Shown here: piece after piece, positions 7,052-13,280 of the stretch
Layout: each line of letters opens with the position of its first letter
Position numbering within the stretch: position 1 is the first letter of the stretch
IMG/VR virus record: IMGVR_UViG_3300046816_000075
Coordinates: 1 to 40,658 of that record
DNA: 40,658 bases
Origin: a virus
Strand: one strand, 5' to 3'
Program-made: the position numbers and the translations under genes
Notes under the pieces: generated by a model
What the model was told of the DNA's origin: nothing
The model's database searches: none
The model's input: the letters and a program-made list of their open reading frames with translations, nothing else

Positions 7052-7183
7052 CTACTTCTCCGACGGTGATTTGCCGACCGGAGTGACGCGCGGCGTGACC
7101 AGCGGCGTCTCTGCTGGCGTCACGCGCGGTGTTGGATTGCCCGAGGTGCCTTGTCCGGGATTGCGCTGGCCTTCGATGCCCAT
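7052..7183 (-). CDS. Small proline/threonine-rich protein, 43 aa
   Basis: Starts MGIEGQRNPGQGTSGNP with GGGGAG seven bases upstream and ends TAG just before the 24-aa ORF. Contains TPRVTP twice (PTPRVTPAETPLVTPRVTPVG), so it is low-complexity and probably unstructured. It is the first gene after the AT-rich gap at 7184-7282 and so may lead a transcription unit. Function unknown. Confidence 0.5.
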   Translation of the reverse strand: MGIEGQRNPGQGTSGNPTPRVTPAETPLVTPRVTPVGKSPSEK

Positions 7184-7282
7184 GCTCGTACTCCCCGGTT
7201 GCTGCTATGCCGCTATAACATGGCTGTGGATTTCATACCATTGTGTCATGTTCTTAACGCAACTTTCATCAGGTTTACTGTA
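7184..7282 (-). promoter_or_regulatory. AT-rich intergenic gap, possible promoter for the small-gene run
   Basis: This 99-bp gap is much more AT-rich than its surroundings, in an otherwise gapless operon. On the minus strand it carries AT-rich hexamers (TATGAA; TGTTATAGC). None pairs with a clean -35 at 17 bp, so the promoter call is tentative. Confidence 0.3.
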
Positions 7283-7906
7283 TTACCGTGTCGGCTGCGC
7301 CGCGCTAACCCCCGGCGCAGCCGTCTCGACTTGCCGCGCGTTCACCTCCCCGGTGACGCGCGGCTTTTGTTTGGGCCACACCCGGGCGAACTGCAAGTAG
7401 TCTGCGCCGTCGGTGCCGTACTGCTTCAGCCGCGCCTCGTTGGTGAAGTCGATGATGCGCAGCAGGGCGTGCGCGGTGACGTGATTGATGTGGCTCTTGC
7501 ACTCGACGCGGTGCCCGCCGTTCTCGCGGATGAAACGCCACATCAGGTCCAGCTTCGGCTTGAACTGCGCCAGCACCTGCTGGTAGGTGTCGGTGCCGAA
7601 CGAAAATAGCTGCCAGCAGCAGGCGTACTGCTCGAACACGCCGATGGTCGCAGCGGGCCTGCCGTTGAGGCGGGCGATCCAGCCGACGCCCTTGTTGTCG
7701 CGCCCGACCGCCTGATGGATCATTGCCGCCCATTCCAGCGGGTTGTTCGACGGCAGCATGTTGGATATTTCCTGCCGGTCGATGGCGCGCATGTTGAAGC
7801 AGATGAACTCCAGCGCCAGCCAGTCCATGGGTTCGGCGGCGACACGCCAGCCGACCCCGGTCATCGACTTGTCTGTGCCTTCCAGCCAAGTCTTACGCGC
7901 CAGCAC
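7283..7906 (-). CDS. GNAT-like / DUF2833-type phage protein (T7 gp13-like)
   Basis: 207 aa from GTG at 7906 (AGGAAC upstream); ATG at 7864 is the alternative. The fold pattern (DWLALEFICFNMRAIDRQEI, VGWIARLNGRPAATIGVFEQ, CWQLFSFGTDTYQQV, GGHRVECKSHINHVTAHALLRIIDF) resembles the acetyltransferase-like DUF2833 family, which includes T7 internal virion protein gp13. Typical members use the GHRVE...HxxAHxWL stretch for cofactor or structure. Whether it binds acetyl-CoA is unknown. The C terminus after residue 185 is low-complexity. It overlaps the zinc-ribbon-like gene by 14 bases. Confidence 0.75.
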   Translation of the reverse strand: MLARKTWLEGTDKSMTGVGWRVAAEPMDWLALEFICFNMRAIDRQEISNMLPSNNPLEWAAMIHQAVGRDNKGVGWIARLNGRPAATIGVFEQYACCWQLFSFGTDTYQQVLAQFKPKLDLMWRFIRENGGHRVECKSHINHVTAHALLRIIDFTNEARLKQYGTDGADYLQFARVWPKQKPRVTGEVNARQVETAAPGVSAAQPTR

Positions 7907-8111
7907 TCTTGTCCGTTCCTTTGCCCGCCTTGCGGTTGACCGTGCCGCCCTCGACGGCGAAGGCATCGAGCGTCTGCGCAGCAGACAGCCGCACGCCGCA
8001 GGCGGCACACTCCGCCGTGCCGTCGGCCCGCCTGATCCACGTGTGCTCGCCGTTCGGCGACTTCTCAAGGTTGCTGCACGGCGCTGCCGCCGGGTTGTTG
8101 GCTTCCATCAT
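7893..8111 (-). CDS. Small zinc-ribbon-like protein
   Basis: 72 aa; ATG at 8111 has AAGGTG just upstream, and GTG 8117 or ATG 8108 are possible. HTWIRRADGTAECAACGVRLSAAQ gives one clear CxxC with an upstream His, as in single-knuckle zinc ribbons. An earlier Cys (AAPCSN) may be a ligand. The C terminus is basic (NRKAGKGTDK). Function unknown. Confidence 0.55.
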   Translation of the reverse strand: MMEANNPAAAPCSNLEKSPNGEHTWIRRADGTAECAACGVRLSAAQTLDAFAVEGGTVNRKAGKGTDKSAGA

Positions 8112-8135
8112 TGGCACCTTAATACGTCTTCCAGA

Positions 8136-8366
8136 TCACGCCAGCAGTCGCAGCATGGGGTCACCCAGTCGACCGAGAACGCCGTGGGGCAACACCAGTC
8201 GCACCAGAATTAAGATGCAGATCAGCGCGAAGATGACCCACAAAATCTGAATGACCTTGGCCGGGATCGGCACGCCGATGACCGTGGTGAGCACCCAGAT
8301 CACCAGATAGATCACCAGTGCGACGAGGCAGATGTAGATCAGTGCGTAGATAATGCCTTCGATCAT
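8136..8366 (-). CDS. Two-helix membrane protein, holin candidate
   Basis: 76 aa, starting MIEGIIYALIYICLVALVIY. Two hydrophobic segments (about 2-27 and 38-60) are separated by a short loop with GVPIPAK, and the end is short with few charges. Size and topology fit a class II holin, and small proteins of this kind recur in rhizobial phages. It is far from the endolysin (24022-24981) in the linear map but in the same long minus-strand operon. ATGA overlap with the 28-aa membrane ORF upstream. Holin function is inference from topology only. Confidence 0.65.
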   Translation of the reverse strand: MIEGIIYALIYICLVALVIYLVIWVLTTVIGVPIPAKVIQILWVIFALICILILVRLVLPHGVLGRLGDPMLRLLA

Positions 8367-8449
8367 TGTCGCCTCCCTGCTGCCGCGTATCCAATCCAGA
8401 ACCCGACGCCCATGATGGCGATGACGATGATCAGGTCGAGGGTGGTCAC
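8363..8449 (-). CDS. 28-aa single-helix membrane peptide
   Basis: GTG start gives MTTLDLIIVIAIMGVGFWIG, then YAAAGRRQ. One transmembrane helix, then a basic end, so the C terminus is probably cytoplasmic. It is locked between neighbours by a GTGA overlap upstream and an ATGA overlap downstream, strong evidence that it is translated. Its pairing with the two-helix protein suggests a holin/antiholin or pinholin pair. That role is inferred. Confidence 0.6.
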   Translation of the reverse strand: MTTLDLIIVIAIMGVGFWIGYAAAGRRQ

Positions 8450-8673
8450 GTCTGTGTTCTCGGTGCCCCGTTGTCCTCGCGCGTGATGGCGACGTTGACC
8501 CACATCGCCACCGTCCGCAGCGAGCGCAGGATGAAGGTCTTGTCGGGGCCTTCCGGCACGCCGATTTCGATCAGCTTGGCGTACTGCGCGGCACCGCCGC
8601 GCAGTTCGTCCATCATTTCGACTTGCCGTTCGGTTGGTCGATGGTAGTCGAACGCCTGCTTGTCGAGGCTCAT
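8446..8673 (-). CDS. Acb2/Tad1 hairpin-domain-like protein (candidate anti-CBASS nucleotide sponge)
   Basis: 75 aa. The sequence FDYHRPTERQ...MDELRG...AKLIEIGVPEGPDKTFILRSL...MWVNVAITRED follows the F-x-Y-H-x-P ... L-R ... VP-x-x-x-x-K ... L ... MWxNxAIxR signature of short phage proteins assigned to the Acb2/Tad1 hairpin family. Acb2 proteins form hexamers that sequester cyclic oligonucleotides and so block CBASS immunity. The usual REKSLAL segment is diverged to DKTFILR, so ligand range could differ. ATGA and GTGA overlaps on both sides. Family membership is recognised by pattern; anti-CBASS activity is inference. Confidence 0.65.
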   Translation of the reverse strand: MSLDKQAFDYHRPTERQVEMMDELRGGAAQYAKLIEIGVPEGPDKTFILRSLRTVAMWVNVAITREDNGAPRTQT

Positions 8674-9203
8674 CGACGGCTGCCCCGCTTTTTGTGCTCG
8701 TCGTCGTCGTCATTCTTGCCAGCCTTGGCCGACATTGCGCCGCCCTCTGGCGGTGCTTCCGCCGTGAAGGTGAACGGCACTTCGGTGGATGGCGCGAACC
8801 CTGCGTTGCGCACCGTCACCGGCACCGCATCGGGATTGACGAACAGCGACGGCTTCACGCCGGTCGACACCTGCGTGGCGGAAATGAACTTGGTCGGCTC
8901 GTCGTGCTCGCCGAACACGATGACGCTCTTGGGGTGGAAGCCGGTGCCAGTGATTACCAACGTGATGTCCTTGGGATCGCCGCACACTGCGGTGTCTGGT
9001 TCGAGCGCCGTGATCGTCGGCTGCTCGATGCCTTCGATGCGCACGCCCTCTGCGCCCACGTCCATCGGGACGATTTCATCTTCTGCCATGGTGATAGCCC
9101 TCTGTACTGGTTTACGTCGTGGCTTGGGTAATGGCTTGGGTAATGGCTTGGGCAACGCGCGGCTGCGCTTTTTGCTCCGTACCGGCTTTGCCTTCTTCTT
9201 CAC
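8670..9203 (-). CDS. IPT/TIG Ig-like domain protein
   Basis: 177 aa from GTG 9203, which overlaps the terminase stop as GTGA. A second in-frame start, ATG 9089 (138 aa), has AGAGGG eight bases upstream and may be the main one. The N-terminal extension is basic with PLPKPLPKPLPKP, coded by a 12-bp tandem repeat. The core about 60-145 (ITALEPDTAVCGDPKDITLVITGTGF, KSVIVFGE, VPVTVRNAGFAPSTEVPFTFT) is a single IPT/TIG beta-sandwich like those on capsid surfaces or tails. The C terminus is charged (KNDDDDEHKKRG). Probably a virion surface or decoration protein. Confidence 0.75.
   Translation of the reverse strand: MKKKAKPVRSKKRSRALPKPLPKPLPKPRRKPVQRAITMAEDEIVPMDVGAEGVRIEGIEQPTITALEPDTAVCGDPKDITLVITGTGFHPKSVIVFGEHDEPTKFISATQVSTGVKPSLFVNPDAVPVTVRNAGFAPSTEVPFTFTAEAPPEGGAMSAKAGKNDDDDEHKKRGSRR
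9121..9156. repeat. 12-bp tandem repeat, three units
   Basis: Units GGCTTGGGTAAT, GGCTTGGGTAAT and GGCTTGGGCAAC. The length keeps frame and codes the repeated Pro-Lys-Pro-Leu run in the N-terminal extension of the IPT/TIG gene, so copy number could vary without a frameshift. Confidence 0.85.
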
Positions 9204-10660
9204 AGTGCCTCGGTCTGTTGTCCCCGGGCATAGTGTCGGTGTTCGCGACTGGCGTCCAGCATATCATAGGGTTCGTCCAGCGCCTCGGTGTGCCTGCGAT
9301 AGTCGGCGGCGAACTCGCCCCCGGCGAACGTCAGGCAGAAGGCGTCTGCCACATCCGGCGACTTCAGGCCCCGCTTCTTCATTTCGTCCTTCGGCTCGAT
9401 CTGCAGCTTGCCCGAGGACAGCGGCTTGTAGGTCGGCCCCACGAGGTCGCTGATCAGCGCCGGATCGTTGGGGATGCGGCAGTCGCGGGCCATGAACCAC
9501 TCGCGCGCGTTCCACCACAACTCATCGCGCAGCCGCATGTAGCGGTCGGGCTGGCTTGAGGTTTCCCCGACGTTGACGCCGAACACCGGCAGGCCCAGTT
9601 CACGCAGGCGGTCGATCACGCCAGCGCCGATGCCGATGACATCGCCGTTGATCACCGACGGCTTGGTGCTGTCGGGCGTCTCGAAGTATTCACGGCTGAC
9701 GATGCCGCAGCTTTCCATCAGGTCGCGGTGCCGCCACACCTTGGCGGGCTCGATGACGTGATTGCCTCGTCGCTTGACCAGCGCGCAGCGGTCATCACCA
9801 AAACGCGCAACATCCAGCCCCCACACGCACGCTCGACCGCTGGTGACAGCCACGTCGCGCGCGACTGCAGCCTCAACAAGGTCAAGGCTAATAACAGCGT
9901 TATCCTCAGACGTAGGAAAGTCGCCTTTGACCCGGATGCGGAAGACATTGGAGTGCTCGCCATACTCGCGCGCCATCTGTTCGGGATAGTTCGGAGAAGA
10001 CCACGGGTTCAACTGCCATGGCCAGTGCAGGCAGTGCCACAGCCAGCGCCCCTCCTTGAAAGCGCGCGAGAAGTAGCCCATCGACTTGTTTGGGTTGCCA
10101 ATCATCAGCGCGTGCGAGCCCTTCGAGGACATTGCGCCGGATGCGATTTCAAAGATGATGTCCTCCATGCCGCTGGCTTCTTCCAGCAGGAACAGCAGGT
10201 TCTCGCTGTGGAAACCTTGCAGGGCTTCGGGGTTGGACTTCGAGGCGGTACGCGCCACCATGAAGCTGTCCTCGGGCATGGCTCGCAGCGTGATCCGCTC
10301 CAGCCCGATGTCGTACTGCGAGCGAAGTGCTTCCGGCAGCAGGCGTCCCCATTTCATCAGTTCGGACCATGTCACGTCACGCAACTGGTCCTGCGTGTTT
10401 GCGGCTACTGGTATCTTGCAGGGGAAGTGCGTCGTGATGAAGTACCACGCGATCCATGACAGCAGCGCGGTCTTGCCCTGATCGTGCGCGGCGCGGATCG
10501 CCAGATGTGTGTGCGTGCGAAACGCAATGAGCGCCTCGACCTGATGCGGCTCAGGCTTGGCGCAGAGCACGTCGGTGACGAACAGCAGCGGATCAGCTTG
10601 GATCGCGCACGTCTGCCACGCTTCCATTCGTTCGCGGTCGGTCTTCGGCGGAGTGTTCAA
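9200..10660 (-). CDS. Terminase large subunit
   Basis: 486 aa from TTG 10660 (AGGGCG upstream); ATG 10627 is an alternative. It is the packaging motor ATPase and nuclease. The Walker A region is IRAAHDQGKTALLSW (about 55-69). GKT is kept, but the usual first two glycines of SGHGVGKT are Ala and Asp. Walker B is LLFLLEEA (155-162). Nuclease acidic residues are visible at D283 (GLDVARFGDD), D340 (NGDVIGIG) and D436/D439 (DVADAF). The Q-containing adenine motif is near PEPHQVEAL (37-45). The start lies inside the small-subunit gene (68-base overlap). Confidence 0.92.
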   Translation of the reverse strand: MNTPPKTDRERMEAWQTCAIQADPLLFVTDVLCAKPEPHQVEALIAFRTHTHLAIRAAHDQGKTALLSWIAWYFITTHFPCKIPVAANTQDQLRDVTWSELMKWGRLLPEALRSQYDIGLERITLRAMPEDSFMVARTASKSNPEALQGFHSENLLFLLEEASGMEDIIFEIASGAMSSKGSHALMIGNPNKSMGYFSRAFKEGRWLWHCLHWPWQLNPWSSPNYPEQMAREYGEHSNVFRIRVKGDFPTSEDNAVISLDLVEAAVARDVAVTSGRACVWGLDVARFGDDRCALVKRRGNHVIEPAKVWRHRDLMESCGIVSREYFETPDSTKPSVINGDVIGIGAGVIDRLRELGLPVFGVNVGETSSQPDRYMRLRDELWWNAREWFMARDCRIPNDPALISDLVGPTYKPLSSGKLQIEPKDEMKKRGLKSPDVADAFCLTFAGGEFAADYRRHTEALDEPYDMLDASREHRHYARGQQTEAL

Positions 10661-10970
10661 TGGTCAGCGCCCTGCGTTCACGCAACTCCTTTAGCAGGTC
10701 GATGAACACCTCGCCCGCCTCGTAGGTGATCGTCTGATCCACCACCTGCATCGGCCTGCCGTCGAGCCGGTCGTAGATCATGGTGCAGGCCCAAGGCTCG
10801 CCATCCATGGCGCAGAGCGCGATCTTGTCGGCGATGCAGCGCAGTCTGGTGCTGCCCTTGTACTTGCCCTTCTTGATCTGCTCCTTGACCGCCATGCGCA
10901 GCGCGTCGGTCGCCAGCTTCTCGCTTAGCCGACCGCCGGGATTGGCAACATTACCGGGTTGAAACGGCAT
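10593..10970 (-). CDS. Terminase small subunit candidate (DUF5681-like)
   Basis: 125 aa, starting MPFQPGNVANPGGRLSEKL, with AGGACGCAGGG upstream. The GN-x-NPGGR N terminus and the ACTMIYDRLDGRPMQVVDQT segment are characteristic of DUF5681-type proteins found directly before large terminases, which are thought to bind DNA and recruit the motor. The C-terminal 25 residues are polar and overlap the large-subunit start. The role is assigned from position plus family pattern. Confidence 0.7.
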   Translation of the reverse strand: MPFQPGNVANPGGRLSEKLATDALRMAVKEQIKKGKYKGSTRLRCIADKIALCAMDGEPWACTMIYDRLDGRPMQVVDQTITYEAGEVFIDLLKELRERRALTIEHSAEDRPRTNGSVADVRDPS

Positions 10971-11136
10971 GTCCCTGCGTCCTAAGTTCCTGCGCTCTCA
11001 CTCTGATCGCGGAGGCGAGAAGCCGATATACGTCAGGCTCCTTGCCCTTGTTGCCGAAGAGGATTTCCGCAATGGCGACAGTGTCATAGCCTCTATTCCA
11101 GAGGCGGGCGGCACGGTCAATGTCCTCTTGGTTCAT
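10951..11136 (-). CDS. Small helix-turn-helix protein
   Basis: 61 aa, starting MNQEDIDRAARLWNRGYDTVAIAEILFGN. ARLWNRGYDTVAIAEIL reads as the first two helices of a DNA-binding HTH of the GcrA-N/resolvase type, and VYRLLASAIRVRAQEL as a third. ATG 11136 is preferred to TTG 11151. It overlaps the small-terminase gene by 20 bases. It could be a late regulator or help recognise the packaging site. Confidence 0.6.
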   Translation of the reverse strand: MNQEDIDRAARLWNRGYDTVAIAEILFGNKGKEPDVYRLLASAIRVRAQELRTQGHAVSTR

Positions 11137-11161
11137 TTTGATCCAGATCAAAGTTGCGTTC

Positions 11162-11404
11162 TCACTTTGTCCTCGCCTCGAAATGACTGCAGGACTTGGT
11201 CTGTCGGGGGATCGCGGTCAGTGGCGAATAGCCCATGATGCGGGCGAACTCGCCGCAGATGTAGCCGCCCAGCCCGCCACGCTTGACGAGGTGAACGCAG
11301 TCGCCGCAGCACATCCCTGCAGGACCCGTGCCAGCCCAGTGGGCCATGCCCTCGATGGTGTTGCGGACCTTGCGGTCGAAGTCGGGGTCAAGACTGGTCA
11401 GCAT
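11162..11404 (-). CDS. Cysteine-rich small protein (zinc-knuckle-like)
   Basis: 80 aa with AAGGACC before the ATG. Residues 31-74 carry GMCCGDCVHLVKRG, GYICGEFAR and KSCSHFEAR, a C-x-x-C ... C ... C-x-x-F-E layout common in phage and alphaproteobacterial zinc-binding mini-proteins. Function unknown. Near the head of the late operon, possibly regulatory. Confidence 0.65.
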   Translation of the reverse strand: MLTSLDPDFDRKVRNTIEGMAHWAGTGPAGMCCGDCVHLVKRGGLGGYICGEFARIMGYSPLTAIPRQTKSCSHFEARTK

Positions 11405-11441
11405 GGTCCTTCATCGCCTCGCTGATCCCCGGCGGCCACTG

Positions 11442-11621
11442 CTAGCCAGTAGCGTTTGAGACTAACTTACGGATTTCCGCGATTGCCTTTTCCGCAGTTG
11501 TTTCTTTCCAAGTCAACCGTTCAACCTCAACCAATAAGGCTTCAGCGCGGCAACATCGGTCCCCCCAATAATTGACATTGGGTGGTGAATATCTCGCTTC
11601 TATTCTCACAATGTCGATCAT
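11442..11621 (-). CDS. Hypothetical 59-aa protein
   Basis: MIDIVRIEARYSPPNVNYWG at the start, then RCCRAEALLVEVERLTWKE, and IAEIRKLVSNATG at the end. The ATG follows the previous stop directly (TAAATG), so translation is coupled. Amphipathic and helical in the second half, with a Cys-Cys pair. By eye more AT-rich than the structural genes. No family recognised. Confidence 0.6.
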   Translation of the reverse strand: MIDIVRIEARYSPPNVNYWGDRCCRAEALLVEVERLTWKETTAEKAIAEIRKLVSNATG

Positions 11622-11879
11622 TTAAGGGCCATCAAGGGCTTTCACCCCGAAAACAAGGTCAACAGCATTTGCGCCCGCAGCGGTGTCGCCACGGCTATAT
11701 CGAGCAAATACTGTTCCGTTGCGCCACGATGAAATTGTCCCGGCCTCAGCGCGTCCGTGGTCCCGATAGATCACTGTTCGCCCGACATGCTCGGGGCCAA
11801 GTTTATCGTAGTCGAGCGGCTCAGCTTCCCAAGACCCAACCCAACTGCGCCGACGATCATCGACATTGTGAACAATCAT
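11622..11879 (-). CDS. Conserved hypothetical protein, small beta-barrel-like
   Basis: 85 aa. HVGRTVIYRDHGRAEAGTISSWRNGTVFARYSRGDTAAGANAVDLVFG reads as a compact five-strand SH3-like barrel (turns at GRAEAG, RNGT, RGD). Proteins with this GRTVIYRDHGRAEAGT pattern occur in rhizobial phages without a known role. ATGA overlap with the upstream gene and TAAATG with the downstream one. Confidence 0.65.
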   Translation of the reverse strand: MIVHNVDDRRRSWVGSWEAEPLDYDKLGPEHVGRTVIYRDHGRAEAGTISSWRNGTVFARYSRGDTAAGANAVDLVFGVKALDGP

Positions 11880-12121
11880 GTAGTCGTCCCTTGTGCGGCG
11901 GTATACGTGTCAGTCGCTTTTTCAGGGTAACGCGCTCGATATAGCGTGATGACGCGAGCGGCCCAATCAAGCAATTTGGCCGTTGCTTCATTGGTCTGCG
12001 TTGGACCGTCAGCATTCGCGATAGCGTCCATCTTGCGGATCAGCGCGGCGTGGTCAGTAAGCGCCTTCACCAAATCCCGAGGCGCATTGTCGTCTAATCG
12101 CTTGAGATAATCTTCCGTCAA
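11876..12121 (-). CDS. Hypothetical 81-aa helical protein, first gene of the late run
   Basis: TTG at 12121 is chosen because GGAGG sits five bases upstream; TTG 12151 (91 aa) is possible but has no clear SD. It reads MTEDYLKRLDDNAPRDLVKAL, then DHAALIRKMDAIANADG and a helix ending YRARYPEKATDTYTAAQGTTT. Mostly helical and acidic. It opens the minus-strand run that continues into packaging and head genes. No function assigned. Confidence 0.55.
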   Translation of the reverse strand: MTEDYLKRLDDNAPRDLVKALTDHAALIRKMDAIANADGPTQTNEATAKLLDWAARVITLYRARYPEKATDTYTAAQGTTT

Positions 12122-12372
12122 ATCATCCTCCGTGGCGCGTAGGGCGCACAATCGACGATCACTGCAAAGTCGGCGAGCCTGTCGTAAACCAATCTTGAAT
12201 TACCCTGTCTGCTCGTTCCCTACGCGGCGGTCAGGGCCACCCCGGCAGCATCCCCGGATGGGGATAGACGCAGTAGGTTGCCCGGGTAGGTTTCCAGCCG
12301 CGCCTCGGTACCTGCCGAGGTGGTTCCGGCGAGCATAGCATTTTAGCCGCTGGCGTACAGAGAAAAGAAAGC

Positions 12373-12381
12373 TGTGGATAA
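12373..12381 (-). other. Perfect DnaA-box sequence (TTATCCACA)
   Basis: TGTGGATAA on the plus strand is the consensus DnaA 9-mer on the minus strand. It lies in an AT-rich patch 12 bp from a long palindrome, in the largest intergenic region, which makes a host-dependent origin plausible. A single box can occur by chance. Confidence 0.4.
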
Positions 12382-12392
12382 GTTGCCCATGG

Positions 12393-12414
12393 GTTATGGA
12401 ATATGTTCCATAAC
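12393..12414. promoter_or_regulatory. Perfect inverted repeat, operator candidate
   Basis: Arms GTTATGGAA and TTCCATAAC flank TATG. It differs from the TTAGC-N5-GCTAA family, so it should bind a different dimeric protein, for example the XRE or GcrA-like regulator coded just to its right, or serve as an origin element. Confidence 0.55.
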
Positions 12415-12640
12415 TCGGAAAAATATCATGCGATTACAATGCGTTGATCTACCCATAGTGTGCCCTCCCCGAACTTGACCAGTCGAAAAGCACAAGCGTC
12501 AACTCGCGCGCGGCCCCCCGACGGGGGAGAGGCCCCAAGGGGCAGCCGATGTGAGGCGGCAAGGCGATAGCTGCCCGCGTGCCCATCGCACGCTGTAGGG
12601 CAGCGAGAAAGCAAGCAAAGCGTCCTTTTTGGTGAGAACT

Positions 12641-12799
12641 ATGCCCGGCAAGAAGTCCAAGCTGATGACCCGTATGGAAGCGGCCCGCAAGGGCTGGCGG
12701 ACCAAGAAGAAACAACTGGCGGCGCGTAAAGCAAAAGCGCCTGCCGTTGTTGGTGGGTCGGCAGACGCTTCTGCGAAACGAGGCCAGCCGACTAGCTGA
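12641..12799 (+). CDS. Small basic protein, 52 aa
   Basis: MPGKKSKLMTRMEAARKGWR, then TKKKQLAARKAKAPAVVGG and a Ser/Ala end. About 17 Lys/Arg in the first 33 residues, so nucleic-acid binding is likely. GGTGAG lies four bases before the ATG. It is the only plus-strand gene among the left-hand minus genes and its stop overlaps the end of the GcrA-like gene by eight bases (convergent). No family recognised. Confidence 0.45.
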   Translation: MPGKKSKLMTRMEAARKGWRTKKKQLAARKAKAPAVVGGSADASAKRGQPTS

Positions 12800-13280
12800 A
12801 GGACGCCTGACCCGAGAAGACTTTTAACGGAGGCGGCTTGGTGCAGGCAACAAGCCTGTGCGCCTCGCAGTACACGTGCTCCCCGCCATTGTCGGCCCCA
12901 CATGATCCACCCTCGACCGGCCAGCGGCAGTGCCGGGGTTCGAGGTCGACAATCTGCACGGGCTTGCAGCCATCCAATGGCAGCCAGACGGCTTCGAGGG
13001 GCAGCGGCTGCGGCGGCTTCGGGTTGGGTTTCAGCTTCGGCACGGGCGTGGGTATCCTTCTGTCGGGGACGGCAGTCAGCGGCTTCTGCGGGCGCGGCTT
13101 GACCATGTCGGGCATCAGTCCTTTGGGGCGGCTTAGTCCTATGCGGAACATGCGCCCGCACACGGCAGCGCGGGTGCGCTTGAGCATTTCACCGATGAGC
13201 GAAGCCGACTTGCGGTCGCGCAAGGCGTGCAGCACCGCGTCTTCCTCGTCGGTCCAGAACGGCTTGCCGCCACTATGCAC
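12792..13280 (-). CDS. GcrA-family transcription regulator
   Basis: 162 aa from GTG 13280, overlapping the XRE stop by eight bases. N-terminal HTH about 8-52: FWTDEEDAVLHALRDRKSASLIGEMLKRTRAAVCGRMFRIGL, the GcrA pattern (W-x-x-E ... SASxIA ... TRNAVIGKxxRLGL). A Pro-rich linker follows (70-95), then a GcrA-like C-terminal segment with HCRWPV...YCEAH (118-141). In Alphaproteobacteria GcrA binds sigma-70 and CcrM-methylated GANTC promoters. Phage copies presumably redirect host RNA polymerase. Likely the activator of phage late or middle genes. Confidence 0.85.
   Translation of the reverse strand: MHSGGKPFWTDEEDAVLHALRDRKSASLIGEMLKRTRAAVCGRMFRIGLSRPKGLMPDMVKPRPQKPLTAVPDRRIPTPVPKLKPNPKPPQPLPLEAVWLPLDGCKPVQIVDLEPRHCRWPVEGGSCGADNGGEHVYCEAHRLVACTKPPPLKVFSGQASFS

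Larger units (their letters stand above)
12122..12640. promoter_or_regulatory. Control region between early and late units
   Basis: About 520 bp with no convincing gene. It holds hairpin ATCCCC-GGAT-GGGGAT (12250-12265), hairpin CCTCGG-TACCTG-CCGAGG (12303-12320), a perfect DnaA-box sequence (12373-12381), a perfect 9-bp inverted repeat (12393-12414) and GC-rich stems near 12520-12545. It precedes the long late operon on the minus strand, so the late promoter and a structured leader should lie here. I see no GANTC site in it despite the adjacent GcrA-like gene. It could also contain the replication origin. Confidence 0.5.

Noticed and set aside
9121-9156. Possible CRISPR-like or iteron array
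   Set aside because: Three contiguous 12-bp units without spacers, in frame inside a gene and coding a PKPL repeat.
12426-12614. 62-codon minus-strand frame in the control region
   Set aside because: TTG start without a convincing SD, Ser/Arg/Pro-rich sequence and no overlap linking it to neighbours.
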